From: Certhia americana
Taxonomy: Eukaryota; Chordata; Aves; Passeriformes; Certhiidae
DNA: 64,000 nucleotides
Direction of reading: 5' to 3'
Assembly (NCBI GenBank): GCA_018697195.1
Contig: CM031861.1
Coordinates: 2,158,545-2,222,544 of the forward strand
Positions 39,599 through 52,700 of this stretch are shown piece by piece. The position numbers and the translations under genes are program-made. Position 1 is the first letter of the stretch, and every line of letters begins with the position of its first letter. The notes under the pieces are model-generated. The model worked only from the letters and a program-made list of their open reading frames with translations, did not search any database and had not been told where the DNA came from.

Positions 39599-39718
39599 AG
39601 GGGAAGGGGAAGGGGAAGGGAAGGGAAGGGAAAGGGGACGGGAAAGGGATAAGGTGAAAAGGGGACGGGAAGGNNNNNNNNNNNNNNNNNNNNNNNNNNN
39701 NNNNNNNNNCATGGAAGG
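39599..39718 (+). repeat. GGGAA/GGGGAA purine tandem repeat, interrupted by the assembly gap
   Basis: Tandem units of GGGGAA and GGGAA with interspersed GACGGGAAA variants lead into the N run and re-emerge as ATGGAAGGGT after it. One strand is almost pure purine over more than 70 bases. It lies 0.9 kb upstream of the first coding exon. Confidence 0.85.
39674..39709. other. Assembly gap (36 N)
   Basis: Thirty-six unresolved bases inside the purine repeat. The stated size may not be the real size, as such tracts often break assemblies. Confidence 0.97.
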
Positions 39719-42451
39719 GTGAATGTGTGATTAACCAAGGCACTCATAAACCAGGTGCTGTACTGAGGTATCCAAATCCATAGTTTCTATACTGATCTCT
39801 CAGCCAGATCAGATCAAGTAAATAAAGTCAAAACAACAAGACGGGATAAAAAGAGCATTTTTTTTTACCGACTGTCTAAACACTTGGGTTTATAAGACCA
39901 ATTAATAGTTTAAGCTCATCCTTCTTCATGCATGGTTAAGTGTCCGAAGCAGGCGACTCCAGAGCAGGGCACCAAAGGCTGCCACTGTCATTTCCAATTT
40001 AAGGTGCCCATAGGTTGGCCAGGCAGTGAGTGGTAGGCCTGAGGCTGGAGAGTCAAGGACAAGCACTCCCACCATCAACATAATCAACATCCCTCAACAT
40101 CATCAAGTCTCATTGTTGTTTCTGATGAGGATAATTCCAGTGTTATTACCCTCAGCTATAATTACTAATGAAGACAAAACCAGTGCATTCAGAAATCTGA
40201 AAGCAAGCCAGTTCACAGCAGCTTAATGCAAGGCTCTATTTACAAAGGAAAACTCTGCAGGGAGCATTTCATTTTTTTGCTGCTTCACTGAACTGTAGAT
40301 TAATGCTGCTCTCCAAAGCACCTTAAGTCAATAAAAATCCTAAACATTTCTGTAGCTTCTCTATTTATCTGCCACGGCTAAAACACATGAACCCAAAATA
40401 GAGCAGGGCAATACACAGAATTTAACAGCATAAGAGGTAGAGGCTGGTGAGTGTGAGCAGAAAGACAAAGACCATCACGTGTTTTGTCTGTCCCTAAAGC
40501 CATCTGAGAGTGCAACACATTCCAGGGCAGTGGATTCAACAGAGAGCAGTAAGCTGCAGTTATACAGCAGCCAAATAAAGAGTTGAGATAGGAGGGAAAG
40601 ACCTCCCCAGGTTTTGGCAAGCAGGTTTCCATGCAAAAACTATCCAGGAATATCTCGTTCTAGAATAAGAAAGGGAAATCTCCAGCTGAAGAACCAGCTC
40701 CCAGGAATCAAGCCTTTAATAAATAATGGGACAAAGAACTCCATGGAGACTCATCAACAAGGCACAAGACACCTAATCTTCTGGAAAATAATGGACAAGT
40801 AAGCACAGAGAGGATAATGAAAGTCTGTATCCACAGTGGCAAAATGAACAGGATATGGGCCCCAGCAGCACAGTGGAGAAACAGATCATTTAAACAACAT
40901 TTTTTAAACAAGACTATTTGAATATGGGAGAAACTGGCAATTTGTTTGGCTCAAGTTATTTGGAGATAGAAGATCCCACCATTTGTCAAACAGAGCCACT
41001 GGTTATTACAGCTACCACAAGGAAGATGTTATCTTTTGGGAAGCATTTCACTTTTGTCCCAAGGATATTCCAAAAGATTTTTCCACAACCGAACTTACTA
41101 CATGAGGAAAATAAGGCAGCTTGCCTGGCTTACTAATTAATATTACCCATGAAAATATTGCATCCCAGGCTCCTAATTCCTAGATGGAAATTCATTGGTT
41201 CAATACAGCTGAAACAAAGTTTAGGTTTATCATGGCTGGGATGCCATTTATCCTTTTCTTAAAAAAATGAAAACCAAAACAACAAAACAAAACAAAAAAA
41301 AAAAAAAACAAACAACCCAGATCATTGGATTCCTACAGTTAGACTGATCATGCTTTGTCTGTGGTTGCTTTTGGTGCAGAGAAGTGCTAGGTGCTGACAA
41401 GATTCTCTGTAAATGAATAAAAACAGATGTCATTATCATCTTGGCAATAAACACACAATGAAAAGTGTCACATCAACAGGGTTTTTTCCACCTAATATCC
41501 TCTGTCCACGTTTCTCAGCTCCTGGACACTGAGCTCCACTGTCCCAGCTCTAGGCACTGTCCTGCCCTGACCTCTGCAAAGCAAGGCTGAGCTGCAGCTG
41601 GTTAAGTGCCCCTTTTGACACAGGAAGTCCACAAAAAAAGCAGAAAGATGAGAGGTGAAAGGATGGCTTTATGCTCCCCTTATTATTGGACTTCTCCCCC
41701 AGCACCTTGCCCTTTAGCTCAGTGGGAGTAGCAGGATGTGCACCCAGCCTCTGGGGCTATGGCCAGGTGATGTTTCTCAGACCAACAGGCCAGATGAAAG
41801 AAGCAGAGCTCAGACTGCTGCCTTCCCTTTACAGATGCTATTTTTAGATTTGTTTTTTCTCTGTCCAGCCCTGCAGCTTTCACAAAATCTGCTGGAATTT
41901 CTTATTCTGCCATTTGCTGCCACCACACCATAAAGAAGAGTTTGAAACAGTCCAAACCATGACCATCAAACTGTCTTTTTCTCTAAAAAAATAATAAAAA
42001 AATAACCCTACAAGAACATTGAAAAAGGCTGAAATTAAACAGTATACAGGTTATCAAATGGGAAAAAATTTAACCCCCAGAGCTCACTCTTAGGGTGAAA
42101 GGTGTGCTCGAGTGAGTGCAAACAGACACAACAGGGGAAAAACCAAGAGCAGCAACAGATTAATCTATTCTTTGTAGCCTTAAGGTTCTCAATCATCATA
42201 CAAAAGGAATTTAATAAATATATATGTTTACATTTATTTGTATTTTAGATATTGTAAAGTTGATGTGAAAGGGTTTTAAATATCATCAATAGGGAGACAC
42301 AGCAGACAGGGGATCTTCATTAAACATTCATGTATTATCAGATAAACCCACTAGAAAAAACACATTTGAAAATCTTCACCTTAATTATGTCCCTGTGTGA
42401 TTTTTGTTGACCCTGCAAAATACCAAACCTTCCTTGTTTGTCCCTAAAACA

Positions 42452-42548
42452 CAGCTGAGGCACGAGCACCAAATATCTTGTCCAAGGCCACCAAGACCAG
42501 GTCTCAGAGCAAGGTTTAGAATTCAGGGATCACTGGCTCCTAGTCGAG
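42452..42548 (-). mobile_element. MIR-type (CORE-SINE) remnant
   Basis: On the plus strand it reads like the reverse complement of the MIR core: CAGCTGAGGCACGAGCACC, ATCTTGTCCAAGGCCACC, CCAGGTCTCAGAGCAAGG, GAATTCAGGGATCACTGGC and TCCTAGTC. The order and spacing match the 'CTGAGGCACAGAG ... CTTGTCCAAGGTCACACAG ... GGTCTCCTGACTCCTAGTCC' layout of amniote MIRs. Very old and diverged. Confidence 0.6.
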
Positions 42549-45431
42549 ATAAGATCAATCTATTTTTATATAAACACTCATTTGCACAATAGCAGCCCTG
42601 CTGCCTGCAGGGAGAAGCCCTCCAGGCTGCTGCTGTCAGGCCAGTAACAAACCTACCTGTGGGAATAGCTGGGATACAGAGTGGGCATTGTCATGGGCTG
42701 AGTAATGCCATTGAGACTGTGAGAAAAGTTTGCTGGGAGAGGAACAGTCACTGCTAGAAAGAGGTATTTAGCAATTAACTCTGAAGAAAAACTATTCAGG
42801 AAAGGGATTTCTGTGTAAAACCTGCCAGAGCTCCCAACACTTGGATTCTTTGGCTTTATTGAGGATTATACGTATCAGCTCAAGAACCAGCTTGACGAGG
42901 CACTAAATTAAAATGCTGGGGAAGATCAAGCATTTTCTTTTCTAGTTATAATAATATTAAAACAAAAATGCACTTCAGACAGAGCTGAAGGTGGGAGATT
43001 GAGTCCCAGCATGCCATGCATTTCACACCTCCCCAAGGTTGGGCAGAAAAGGTCATGCAGAGGAAAATCTGAATTGAAGACCAACTCCAAAGGGCAATTT
43101 GCAATTTGATGGGTTCAAGCTCCCTCTGCACTCCAACTTTAAACCTGGAGGTAACCAGCACTGCCTCTCAAAAAGCAACCCCACCCTCCTTCTCACCCCA
43201 GAGCACTTCACCCTTGTCCCCAGACTGCTTTAACACAAACAGTGAAGCAAAACAAAGCGCTGATCCAGGTCAAACTCCAGGTTTTTTTTGTTCGGGAGGT
43301 TAATTTCAACATCCATCATGCCTCTGAACTGGATCACTATGCAAACATTTGCAGAAGGAGCAGGAAAAAGATGGCACAGGGCCAGAAGTGAACTGCCAGG
43401 GCTTGAAAAGGGCAGAACCACTTCATCCAAAAGCAGCATTAATCTTTACCAGCACAGAGTGGATCTGAGACTCCACTGCCCAAGTGACAGGAAAGAGATC
43501 TCCATAAACAGAGCCATCTGATTAACCCCAATGGAAACGTTACCAGCACCCAAATTCCACAACTCCAACCAGGGCAGGACTGAAAGCCATAGACACAAAT
43601 CTCAGCCAAGCAAACGAAAAACCTAAAAGAAAATATCTACAAGAAGAGAGCTGGAACTTGCACAAGGAGTGCTAAACAATCCACAGCAAAACCTCAGGGG
43701 AGTTGAGGCACTTGGAGTTCCCCTGTTCTCCCAGCTCCACCAGATAGGGACAACAACCCCCCGATTACAGCTTCAGTCCCCATTCAGCAGTCCCTCACTA
43801 AAATTCACTTCCTGGTGATGTATTTTTGATATTTCTGTTAAATAACTGGTACACCCAGATAAATATTTTAAAAGATGAGTGCTGACACAAATACTACAGT
43901 ACAAGAATAACGAGCAAAAATTCCTCCTGTACTTTTCTTTGAAGCTGTTGTTTCTCAGTGTGCATCTCGTGCTTCCAAACTGAATTACTGATTGGAAATC
44001 AATATTCAAAGTCAATGGCCATATTCATTGATTTTCATCAGCACCACCAGGAGATTATTTCTACTGCACTGTTAAAGAGCAGATTTATGCAGCCCTTGAT
44101 TTCTTTGTTGGGTGATCAGCACAAGTGTCAAATTGTTTTGCAAAAGGGCTCAAGAGTGAGAATACACCCCACTTTTTTTTTAAGGAAACGAAGAAAATTG
44201 TGTGAAGAAATTGTTGAACTTGCTCCTTATTTCTTTATGAATTCTCTTTATTTTGAGCTCTCCAGTTCATGTATATTTGCACAGACTTGTCAAGAAGAGG
44301 CTAAGCCCCATTAACTTTTGGTATTTAGAGTCTAAAATGCCAACATCATGTGATTAAAGTGGGTCTGTAAGCAGGTAATTTTTTTTTTTTTATTTGAGCA
44401 TTTTTAAACATGTGTACTTCAGCATTATTGCTGCTTCACACACACAAAAACTACACAAACAGCCTATTTCTGCAAATACGGGGCACTTTTTTTGAGTTTC
44501 TTTTACCAAGCAGCTTTGGATGCTAAATTTCTCCTTTGTTCTCTGTCTCTTCTACTTAGCATTTATTTTCCCTGTAAACTATTCAGTTGGTCATGGTATC
44601 TCCATGGAAAGGCTGAAGTTCAGCCAGGCAGATGTAAAGAGACATTTTGGGGAAGGATAGGAACAACAAATACAGGAGACTAGGAAGAACTGCTGCTGAA
44701 TGAGGAAGAATGGAAGATGGGCAGTGAAGCAGATGTAGAAAAAGCTTTTGAATGTCTGAAGCGGAATTTCAACACGAAAAACATTTGAAGTAGAATTTCA
44801 ACATGGGAAAACAGAACCTGCTGGCAGAAGAGGAACCAGGTGTAAAGATTTAGCAGAGGGTGAAGCAGTAAAATTGGTTAGAATGCTTAAAAATTGTTTA
44901 AAAAAATGATTCAAACGTATTAATAGGAGAAAGAAAGCAAGTATCTATAAATGTTAACCAGCACAGGGAAGTTTGCAGTAAAGGCCAACTCCCAGGGGCA
45001 ATACAAGTTCTTAAGTGGCTTCTTTTAAGCCCCTGCAAGGTTTCCAGAGCAATTCTGGCTGACCTTTATTTAAAGGTCCTTCTTCCAGACAGGGAATTAG
45101 GCCCAGCCCTGTGAGCCCCACAGAGGAACCTTCCAGGCTCTGTTCATTTCTACAGTTGCTTTTAGCATGACCTCTAGTTTTCACATTTATTAGAGCTTCT
45201 GCTTTCTAGCAGATAGACAACAGTGCTCCTCAGACATTCTTTAAGTACTCCTTGCAGTGGAAATAGTTTCTATAGTTTACTTGTGGCAAAATAATGATCA
45301 CTTTGAGGTATTAAATAAGATTCTTACAGGAATTGCATGCACTTAGTTGTAAAAGCAACATTCAATTTGGAAATTCACCAGTTGAATATGTATTGATCCA
45401 GAATTCTAGACCACTTTAAACAGATGATAAA

Positions 45432-45432
<1 letters not shown>

Positions 45433-45462
<30 letters not shown>
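45433..45462 (+). repeat. Poly-A (30)
   Basis: The longest homopolymer of the window. Could be a retroposon tail, but I see no recognisable body upstream and no obvious target-site duplication. Confidence 0.9.
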
Positions 45463-45465
<3 letters not shown>

Positions 45466-47304
45466 TAAATAAGTTGCAGCTAAATAACTAATTCAAATAG
45501 GGTGAAAAATCGACCAAAAAAAGGTTTTAGGAAATGCACCAAGTACATTGTCCCAGATACACAACTTAACTTGCATCTAAAACCTCAGATGTTTTCTTGG
45601 ATTCAGGATTGTATTCATGAGCAAAACAACAGCCAAGGTACAAAAAGCCAACATGAAACATGGAAAAGTTTATCCAGTTTAATCCAGTTCTGGATCCAGA
45701 AAGGCATTTCTTCATAACATGACAGCTTCTATATAAAACATTATGAAGAAATCCTTTACTGTGAAGGTGGGAAGGCACTGGTTGCCCAGAGCAGCTGCAC
45801 GTGCCTCATACTGGAAGTTTTCTATGACAAAATAAGCTGCAGATGTACTGACTGAAAGAAAGAATTCCCCTTCAGTTATACAAACCAAGAATGCTACAAT
45901 GTGAGTAGTTACAACATGTTCTTGAAGTACTACACCACTTCCATTTTTAATAGTCACTGTTTCTAAAAAGATAGATTAAATGGTCATTTTGGGGTGCCTA
46001 GCAAATTTCCTTACCAAACAGAAGCAGGTAGGGCAAGGCATTTTATCTTCCAGCCTTTCTGCTCCCAGCCTCTGCTTGCCCTTAACTACGTAAATATCAA
46101 AAAGATTATGATATGTTAGAGGAGAAAGGACATAAGAGAATTTAAAAAGATTTACAACAGGAGTCTGAAAAACAGTCAAAGCTTGTTGAACATTTTTACA
46201 CAGGTTCACATCCCTGATGGACAAAGCAACTTTGTTGCTTTTGAGTTTGCATTTGATGCTTACCAACCTCTTTCCTCTTTACCCATAGAACATTTTTTTC
46301 TGGCAATTCAAATACAAACAGAATTAAGTGTTAACAGAGAAGCACTGCTAGTATCTTGTTATGCAGATTAGATCAAGCCCTAAGAGTAGATAAACTCCCT
46401 CTCCTCCTTGCACACAGGTTAACGTTTAGAGTTTGCTATGAAGTTTAACCTGAATTTTCCTCAGATGTGATCCTTCTGGGGGCACCTATGTAATTTGATT
46501 TGCTGTGTTGACAGAAATAGTCTCATTGCTTGCTTCAGTTTGATCAATGGAATAACACTCCAGTTAAAAAAAGGCAAAGCTTCAAATAGATGCTTGTTTT
46601 TCTTACAAAAGGATAAGTTACCTTTGGTTGAGAGCTGTTACACCAAATAAAATCAATTACCCTTTCTCCTTGTGTATGGTAGGGGTTTTTTTTCTCGTTT
46701 AGTTTCAACAAATTCATTTTCTGTTTCTACTCAGCAGGATAACCCCTCTAGATTTGCAGAGGACACCAAGCACCCACAGGTGTGATTTGGGGGCACAGAG
46801 CTCAGACTCCCCAATCCCCTGCCAAAGAGCCTGTAGGGAGAGATTTTGCCTGGCCTTCAACTCAGCTTCATTTCTTCCCTTCATCCAGGGGGGAGCAACA
46901 AACAAATGGTGACCCAGAAAGGACAGAGGAGAAGCAGGGCAGGTGAGCAGCCCTTGGTTTAGCCAGACTCCAGTGCAAGCACAGCCACTTGCCCTGTCCT
47001 CACCATCCCTCTGCCCATCTGTGTCTGTCTGCAGAGAATATCCCTGTTTCCCAGGGACAGATGGGCTCCAGGCTTCTCTTGATTGCACAAAAACTTCCCT
47101 GACTTTTTTCTTTTTCAGAGGTAATTTTGAAAAAGGAGCTCTGCTGACCTTATCTGCATCTTCCCCAGCTATTTTCCAACTCAAGCTAAGCATACGTTGG
47201 GCTTTAATTTATATTCCAGCCTGTGCTCATGGCACAACCAAGGACATTCTTTAGGGTTCTGTAGGTGAAAGATGGTGATGACAGACTGGAGAAAATATTT
47301 GCAG

Positions 47305-47378
47305 GCTTAGAAAGGTTAAGTGATCTGCCAAACTGACCCAGGCAGCACAGTGACTCTGCAGAATAACTGAGAAATAAA
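47305..47378 (-). mobile_element. Possible MIR-type SINE core remnant
   Basis: GGCTTAGAAAGGTTAAGTGA, TCTGCCAAACTGACCC and AGGCAGCACAGTGACTCTG follow the MIR core pattern (AGAGGTTAAGTGACTTGCCC...CACACAG) in antisense. Short and diverged; only the core seems present. Confidence 0.4.
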
Positions 47379-47903
47379 TTATATTCTTGATCTTTGAGAT
47401 TTTTGATTCAATTCATTATACAGATAAGAAACTAATTTTTGCCAAATTATAGCAAGCCAAAAATTAGGCAATCAACCCAATTAAACTGATTAAAAGAGCC
47501 AGTTTCCTCATTGACTACCAAGGTTTAATTATTACCTTCAGTAAACAGCTCGAGAAATTAAATATCACTTCTTGTGCAAGAAGAAAACAGACTAAGATCC
47601 ATGTTTGCGACCATTAGGCAAAAGAAGGGAAACAAAAAAAACAGAAAGAATGTTGTGTTAAAATGCAGATTCATAATCTCTTTCAGCTTTTGCTATTTAA
47701 ACACCAGGTTTAGTTTGGAATTTAATATTAAAAATAAATAGCATGCTAAATCACGCTGGGTTATCTGCTCACAATACCCTTAATTTAGAGCCAGTTTAGG
47801 ACACCAACAGGGCTGTTTTTTCTGAAGTATCCCTCTCTCACTGCAGAATCAAAATCAAATCAGTCTCCCTGAACACAATGACCTGGATTCTTTGCTGTGC
47901 CTT

Positions 47904-48240
47904 AGAGAATCACCAAGTCATTTAGGTCACAGGGGTCTCTGGAGGTCTTTATTTCTATCTCTTGCTCAGAGGAGGTCCAGCAATGAGATCTGCTTGGGTT
48001 GCCCATGCTCTTATCCAGGCCTATCTGGAAAACCTCCCAGAAACCAGCTCTTTTCTAGGCTTATCTCACCCTCTCTTTGCAGAACAAAACTCCAGCCCCT
48101 TTTTCTTGGTGGCCCTCCGCAGAACCTGCTCCAGTTTGTTCATATTTTTCTTGTACTGTGGTAGGTCCAAAACTGGACACAAGGTGCAAGATGTGATCTG
48201 CAGAGTGCCAAGTCACAGCTGGTACCATAACTTTTCTCCA
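47904..48240 (-). mobile_element. Degenerate CR1 LINE fragment, antisense copy
   Basis: On the plus strand it shows the reverse-complement CR1 pattern: GAATCACCAAGTCATTTAGG, GGTCTCTGGAGGTC, CTTGCTCAGAGGAGGTCCAG, ATCCAGGCCTATCTGGAAAA, then after a likely deletion GGTGGCCCTCCGCAGAACC, TTCTTGTACTGTGG and CCAAAACTGGACACAAGG. Strongly diverged, so this is an old insertion. Borders are approximate. Confidence 0.7.
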
Positions 48241-49560
48241 GCTGGCAGCTGTGCAACTTAGTTTATAATAGAGAGTCAGGCAAATTTCAGCACCACCTAA
48301 ATTTCTGGATTCATTTATACCCCTTTACAGTGATTTTTTTACATAGTGTATTTTTTACCTATCCGTGTAGGTCTCTAATTCAGTCCCAGGTAACATAAGG
48401 CCTCAAATGAGGCTATTGGAGAACCAGAAATACTTTAAACAGATTTATTTCTAATTGACTAGATTTCATGTTGATTGTACTCCTGGAAGCCCTGATTAAG
48501 TGAATTCATTACCATTTATAATTTCTTGACAGCACACTTTGGAGATTCCAGCCATGGAAATTATCACAGTCTAATCAAGATATGCAAACTGAATATAAAA
48601 ACATTTACAAAAAAATAAAAACAAAAAAAAATCCAACTTGACTGAATCAGGATAGAATATAATCCTAATAAGAAAACCAGCATGACTTGCACTCCAGGCT
48701 TACTACTATCACTTTCTGCCAGAGAGAAAGTATTCAGGAAAAGATTTTATTAAATGTTCCAAAGGAGCAGCTGTTGATAGAGGATTTGACAGAATCTTTG
48801 TGAAGGACTCCCGCATGTGACCACGACTTCCTAGGACTGACAAGCAATGATGCCCAGGAACACCATGCTTGGAAGGACTCCTGGGTTTCTATAAAGCTGG
48901 GGGCCTGGGGTGAACCTGTAAGAGGCACCCCTCACTTTGCTGCTCTAGTGCCTCCAGGTGGGAGGCTGGTGGGAACAATTGTGATGCAAAGCTCATTTTC
49001 TGCTGCTGCCAGAGCTACCTGTGCCTGTACCTGGTCAGAGAAGAGGAGCAGCATCCAGGCAGCTCTGCTTTTCCTGGAATGCAGCTGAAGGAAGGCAATA
49101 ATTAAGCCCATCATGTGAATCAAACCCTTCAGGACATTCCCAATAATGCGACTTACAAAACTAACTCTCTGCTTTGCCATTTGCAGGAACAAAGGAGGCA
49201 GAGCCAGCACAAGAAAAGCCCTTTCAACATTAACATAAAATTAGAAATTCTTTTTCTTCCACACTTTTTAAAAAAAGAAGCATTAAAAAGAGATTTGCAC
49301 TTAGGTTTTATGTCTGCTTAATGTTCCCCCATAGTTTTTATGTAGCCTTCCTCACAGTTGGTTTTGGGGTTTTTTTCCACACTTCCCACCACTTGCTGCC
49401 TCACCTCAAAAGTTTTCTGCATTTCTTAATAAATCCAAACTTCTCCACTTGGTTTTTCAGTCACACATAGAAAGTGACCACTTCTGCATATCAGCTGAAT
49501 TTTCTTACATGCTTTTTAAAGGGGTTTTATATAAAAGGAGAGTGACTTTTTCCACAGGCA

Positions 49561-49759
49561 GATAACAACAGAACAAGAGGGGATGGTTTTAAACTGAAAG
49601 AGAAGAGATTTAGATCAGGAAGAAATTCTTTAATCAGGAGCTGATGACACCCTGCCAGTGGGTGCCCAGAGAAGTTGTGGCTGTCCCTGGATCCCTGGAA
49701 GTGTCCAAGGCTACGTTGGACAGGGCTTGGAGCCCTGGGATAGCAGAAGGTGTCCCTGA
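49561..49759 (+). mobile_element. CR1 LINE fragment lacking its 3' terminus
   Basis: Shows ACAAGAGGGGATGGTTTTAA, ACTGAAAGAGAAGAGATTTA, GGTGCCCAGAGAAGTTGTGG, GTGTCCAAGGCTACGTTGGA and GATAGCAGAAGGTGTCCCTG, in CR1 order. The expected end with the repeated ATTCT(A/G)TGA is absent after 49759, so the element was cut by a later deletion or rearrangement. Confidence 0.88.
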
Positions 49760-52700
49760 AAACTTAAATATTTCAGCCACTAGAACAACATCAACTCAAC
49801 ACATTGTCAAACACACCTAAAATCCAAATTTGCACACCTGCTTCTTCACCTGTCTCTTTAGATTGGTGTGCTTATCTTTGATCATGGCCCTACCACAGAA
49901 GCAAACAGTCAATTATTAACTGCCCTGATAGGCTAGAAATTCATTGGGCTGAGCAGTGAGCCACATATTTTTTAAATCTCTTTATCTTTTTTCCATTTTT
50001 ACAGACTACTGATCCAAATTATACTGCTTCATGTCACCACACACTTTACAGCAATCCATCTGACACATTTTACATAATTTTTGTATTTTCTTTCTCCTTC
50101 CAGTGCTCATCCAAAGGCACTGTTAGGACTCACTATCTAATCCTTGATCTGTGTTCATAAATGAACATTGACACAGACACCTGCAGTGGCCAGTGCAAGA
50201 AAAGGCACCTTCAGGTCCTCTTATCACAAAGAAAATGAGTCTTTTAGTTTTCAGATCATACAGAAGCATTACACTTCACCAAAGGAAACCTAAGTTTCAA
50301 TCAGTGTCCTTTTTGTTCTAGTTTCCTGAATTCTGAGTTTCGTGTTTCAATTTATTTTGTAATGATTGAACTGGAAGTGATGTTACTTCAAGAAATTGTT
50401 CTGCATAAGAAGTTCTAAGTCATCTCCAGAGTGCTGCCAAAACTTTTTGGACTATGTTTTGAAAAAAACAGAGAAAAGCAAAGATAAAGACACTTAAAAT
50501 AAATGTAGGGCCTAGAGGTATTTATTAATAGGAAAGACTGAAAATGAAGCATTTAGGTAAGGTAAAAGAGATAAAAGAAATATGGTTGTGCTGTGTCACA
50601 AGAGGCTCGAGTCCATCAGTTCTCACCCAACTGTACAAAAGCCAAGAAATTCTTCATCCAGTCCTAATATCAGCTGCAAATTTGCAGGGACTGCATTAAT
50701 AAATTGCCCTTAGATAAAAACAGGGAGGGGTTGTCATGTCTACCACAAGAAGTATGATAACTTTAGTCTACCTGCTAGCTCATATTTCAGGTACTTTGGG
50801 GAAGAGGAGGATAAAAGATCTTCCAGCCATCTTCACTCCATGCTACAGTTCAACTGCAAATTCCTCTGCTCTAAGATAATTTTTGTAATCCACCCATCAC
50901 CATAAAGCAGAATGAGGAGAAGTTTCCTTTCTGGAGATCAAGAAGGTTTTTGGAAGCATTTTTGACCAGCTGTTTATTGAAAAACTCACCTTTGCAGAAT
51001 CCAGCACAACCCACTGTTGAGGTCCTGGGCTGTAACTGTACATTTACCCACCTGACACAAATAATTCAAACATTTTCTCTCCAAAACCAGCTTGGCACAC
51101 TTACCTGTCAACACAGGTGACAGCAACAGTGTAAAGATGATCATCAAAAACTAGTTCTCTTCCATCTTAGATTCCTGAACAAAAGGGAGAAAGATATAAA
51201 GATTTACAACTGAAGAAAGAAACTAAGTGAACCAATGGCCACCCTAAATAACTGCTATAAAGCAGAAACACTCAAAGAGATTTTTTTTTTCCCCCCATGG
51301 AGAAGATTTTGATAGGAGAAGGAGAAAGGTATTTTACTACACTGCAAATTTCCAAAGTATTCCTCACACTGTAACATAAATTTTATGCATAATAGCTTTG
51401 CAAGGGCAGATCCTCCCATGGCTTCACTCACTCCAGAGTGCTTCTGGCAGCATGAACTCAGCACTGAGACAAAAATAAGCTCTTCTGGTTATCAAGAAAG
51501 ACATCATTTCAGGCCAGACCTGAAAGAAGGTGGAAGGTGCTGCTCTGCTGTTCCCCACAAACATCTTCCTTGATTTAAGTCTTGCCAAAGCTCTGAACAC
51601 CCCAGGAATGTGCATCTGCTGAACAGCCCAAGCAGGAGCAGCAAAATGCTTGGTTTTGCTTCCCCAAGTCCACCTGAGATCCTGAAATTAGGATCTGTTG
51701 TCTGCATGCCCCCAAAGGGATTCCCCAAATCAGCACACATGTGCTGAGCATCCCAGTGCAGCTCTGGGCACAGCATGCATCCAGGTATCCATATACAGCT
51801 GTGCTCCCAAGTATGCATGACTGGATTCAAAATTCATTGCCCTCATTGACGGTTAGATGCTCATGCTGAACAAAATTCTTTCCTGTTCCGTATTTTCCTC
51901 TTTTTACTGATAAAAGTGGAAGGGGAAATCCATGCATTTCCATTGCAACAGCAAGTTTACCAGCTCTATTTTTTGTTATGCTCTGCTGTATGGTTCTCCA
52001 TCAGAAAATGCTGCTAAATTATTATATTTTCAGTGTATTTAAGCCTATTCTTTATTTTAAAGATAGACTTAGCTATATTTCACTAAAAATAATTATTCCT
52101 ATCCAAAATGTTCTGAGTAGGAAGAAAATACTTGCATATCTGCCTCCAACACCTGTGTGATTCTGCTCTTTCAGCAGCCACAAAAGAAACTATTGAAGGA
52201 CATTTCCCACACTGAACTACTGCATTTTGTACCAGTGTCAGCTGTGTTTGAGATTAAGCCTGGTAGGTTTTGCATTTTGAGGGTGGGAGATAAAAATGTG
52301 ATCTCCATGATCACTGGGGCTACAGGAAAGGTAGGTTAAAAGTTCAGCAGCTGTTTCTCACAAGGCAAAAGCCAGAATCTATGCCAGGAAAGAAGTCAGC
52401 AGGTTGAAAGTAAAGCAAAATAAACTGACCTAAGAGGTTTCTTAATCTCTGAGATGGGATAAACTGCTTCTACTTTTGAACTCTTATGTACATCAGTTTT
52501 CAGTTTCTAAATGGATTCAGAGAGAGGAAGAATAACCTGGGACTGGATATAACAGAGAGAAAACTTTCCAAAATCATTCTCAAATGCTGACACATCAGCT
52601 CAACATATTCCAAGACCAAGCTTTGTTGCCTTCAGGAAAGATTTACAACTTGGCAGCCTGAATAAAGGTCAGACCACAGCAACAGCTTGCACTTGATTGT

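Noticed and set aside
41713..41740. TAGCTCAGTGGGAGTAGC, a perfect tRNA A-box pattern
   Set aside because: No B box or T-arm within tRNA distance and no acceptor-stem pairing; not a tRNA gene.
46714..47193. 159-residue open frame on the minus strand, with a plus-strand segment framed by possible splice sites
   Set aside because: No recognisable protein content; a brief CR1-like phrase (TTTGCAGAGGACACCAAG) is too short to call.
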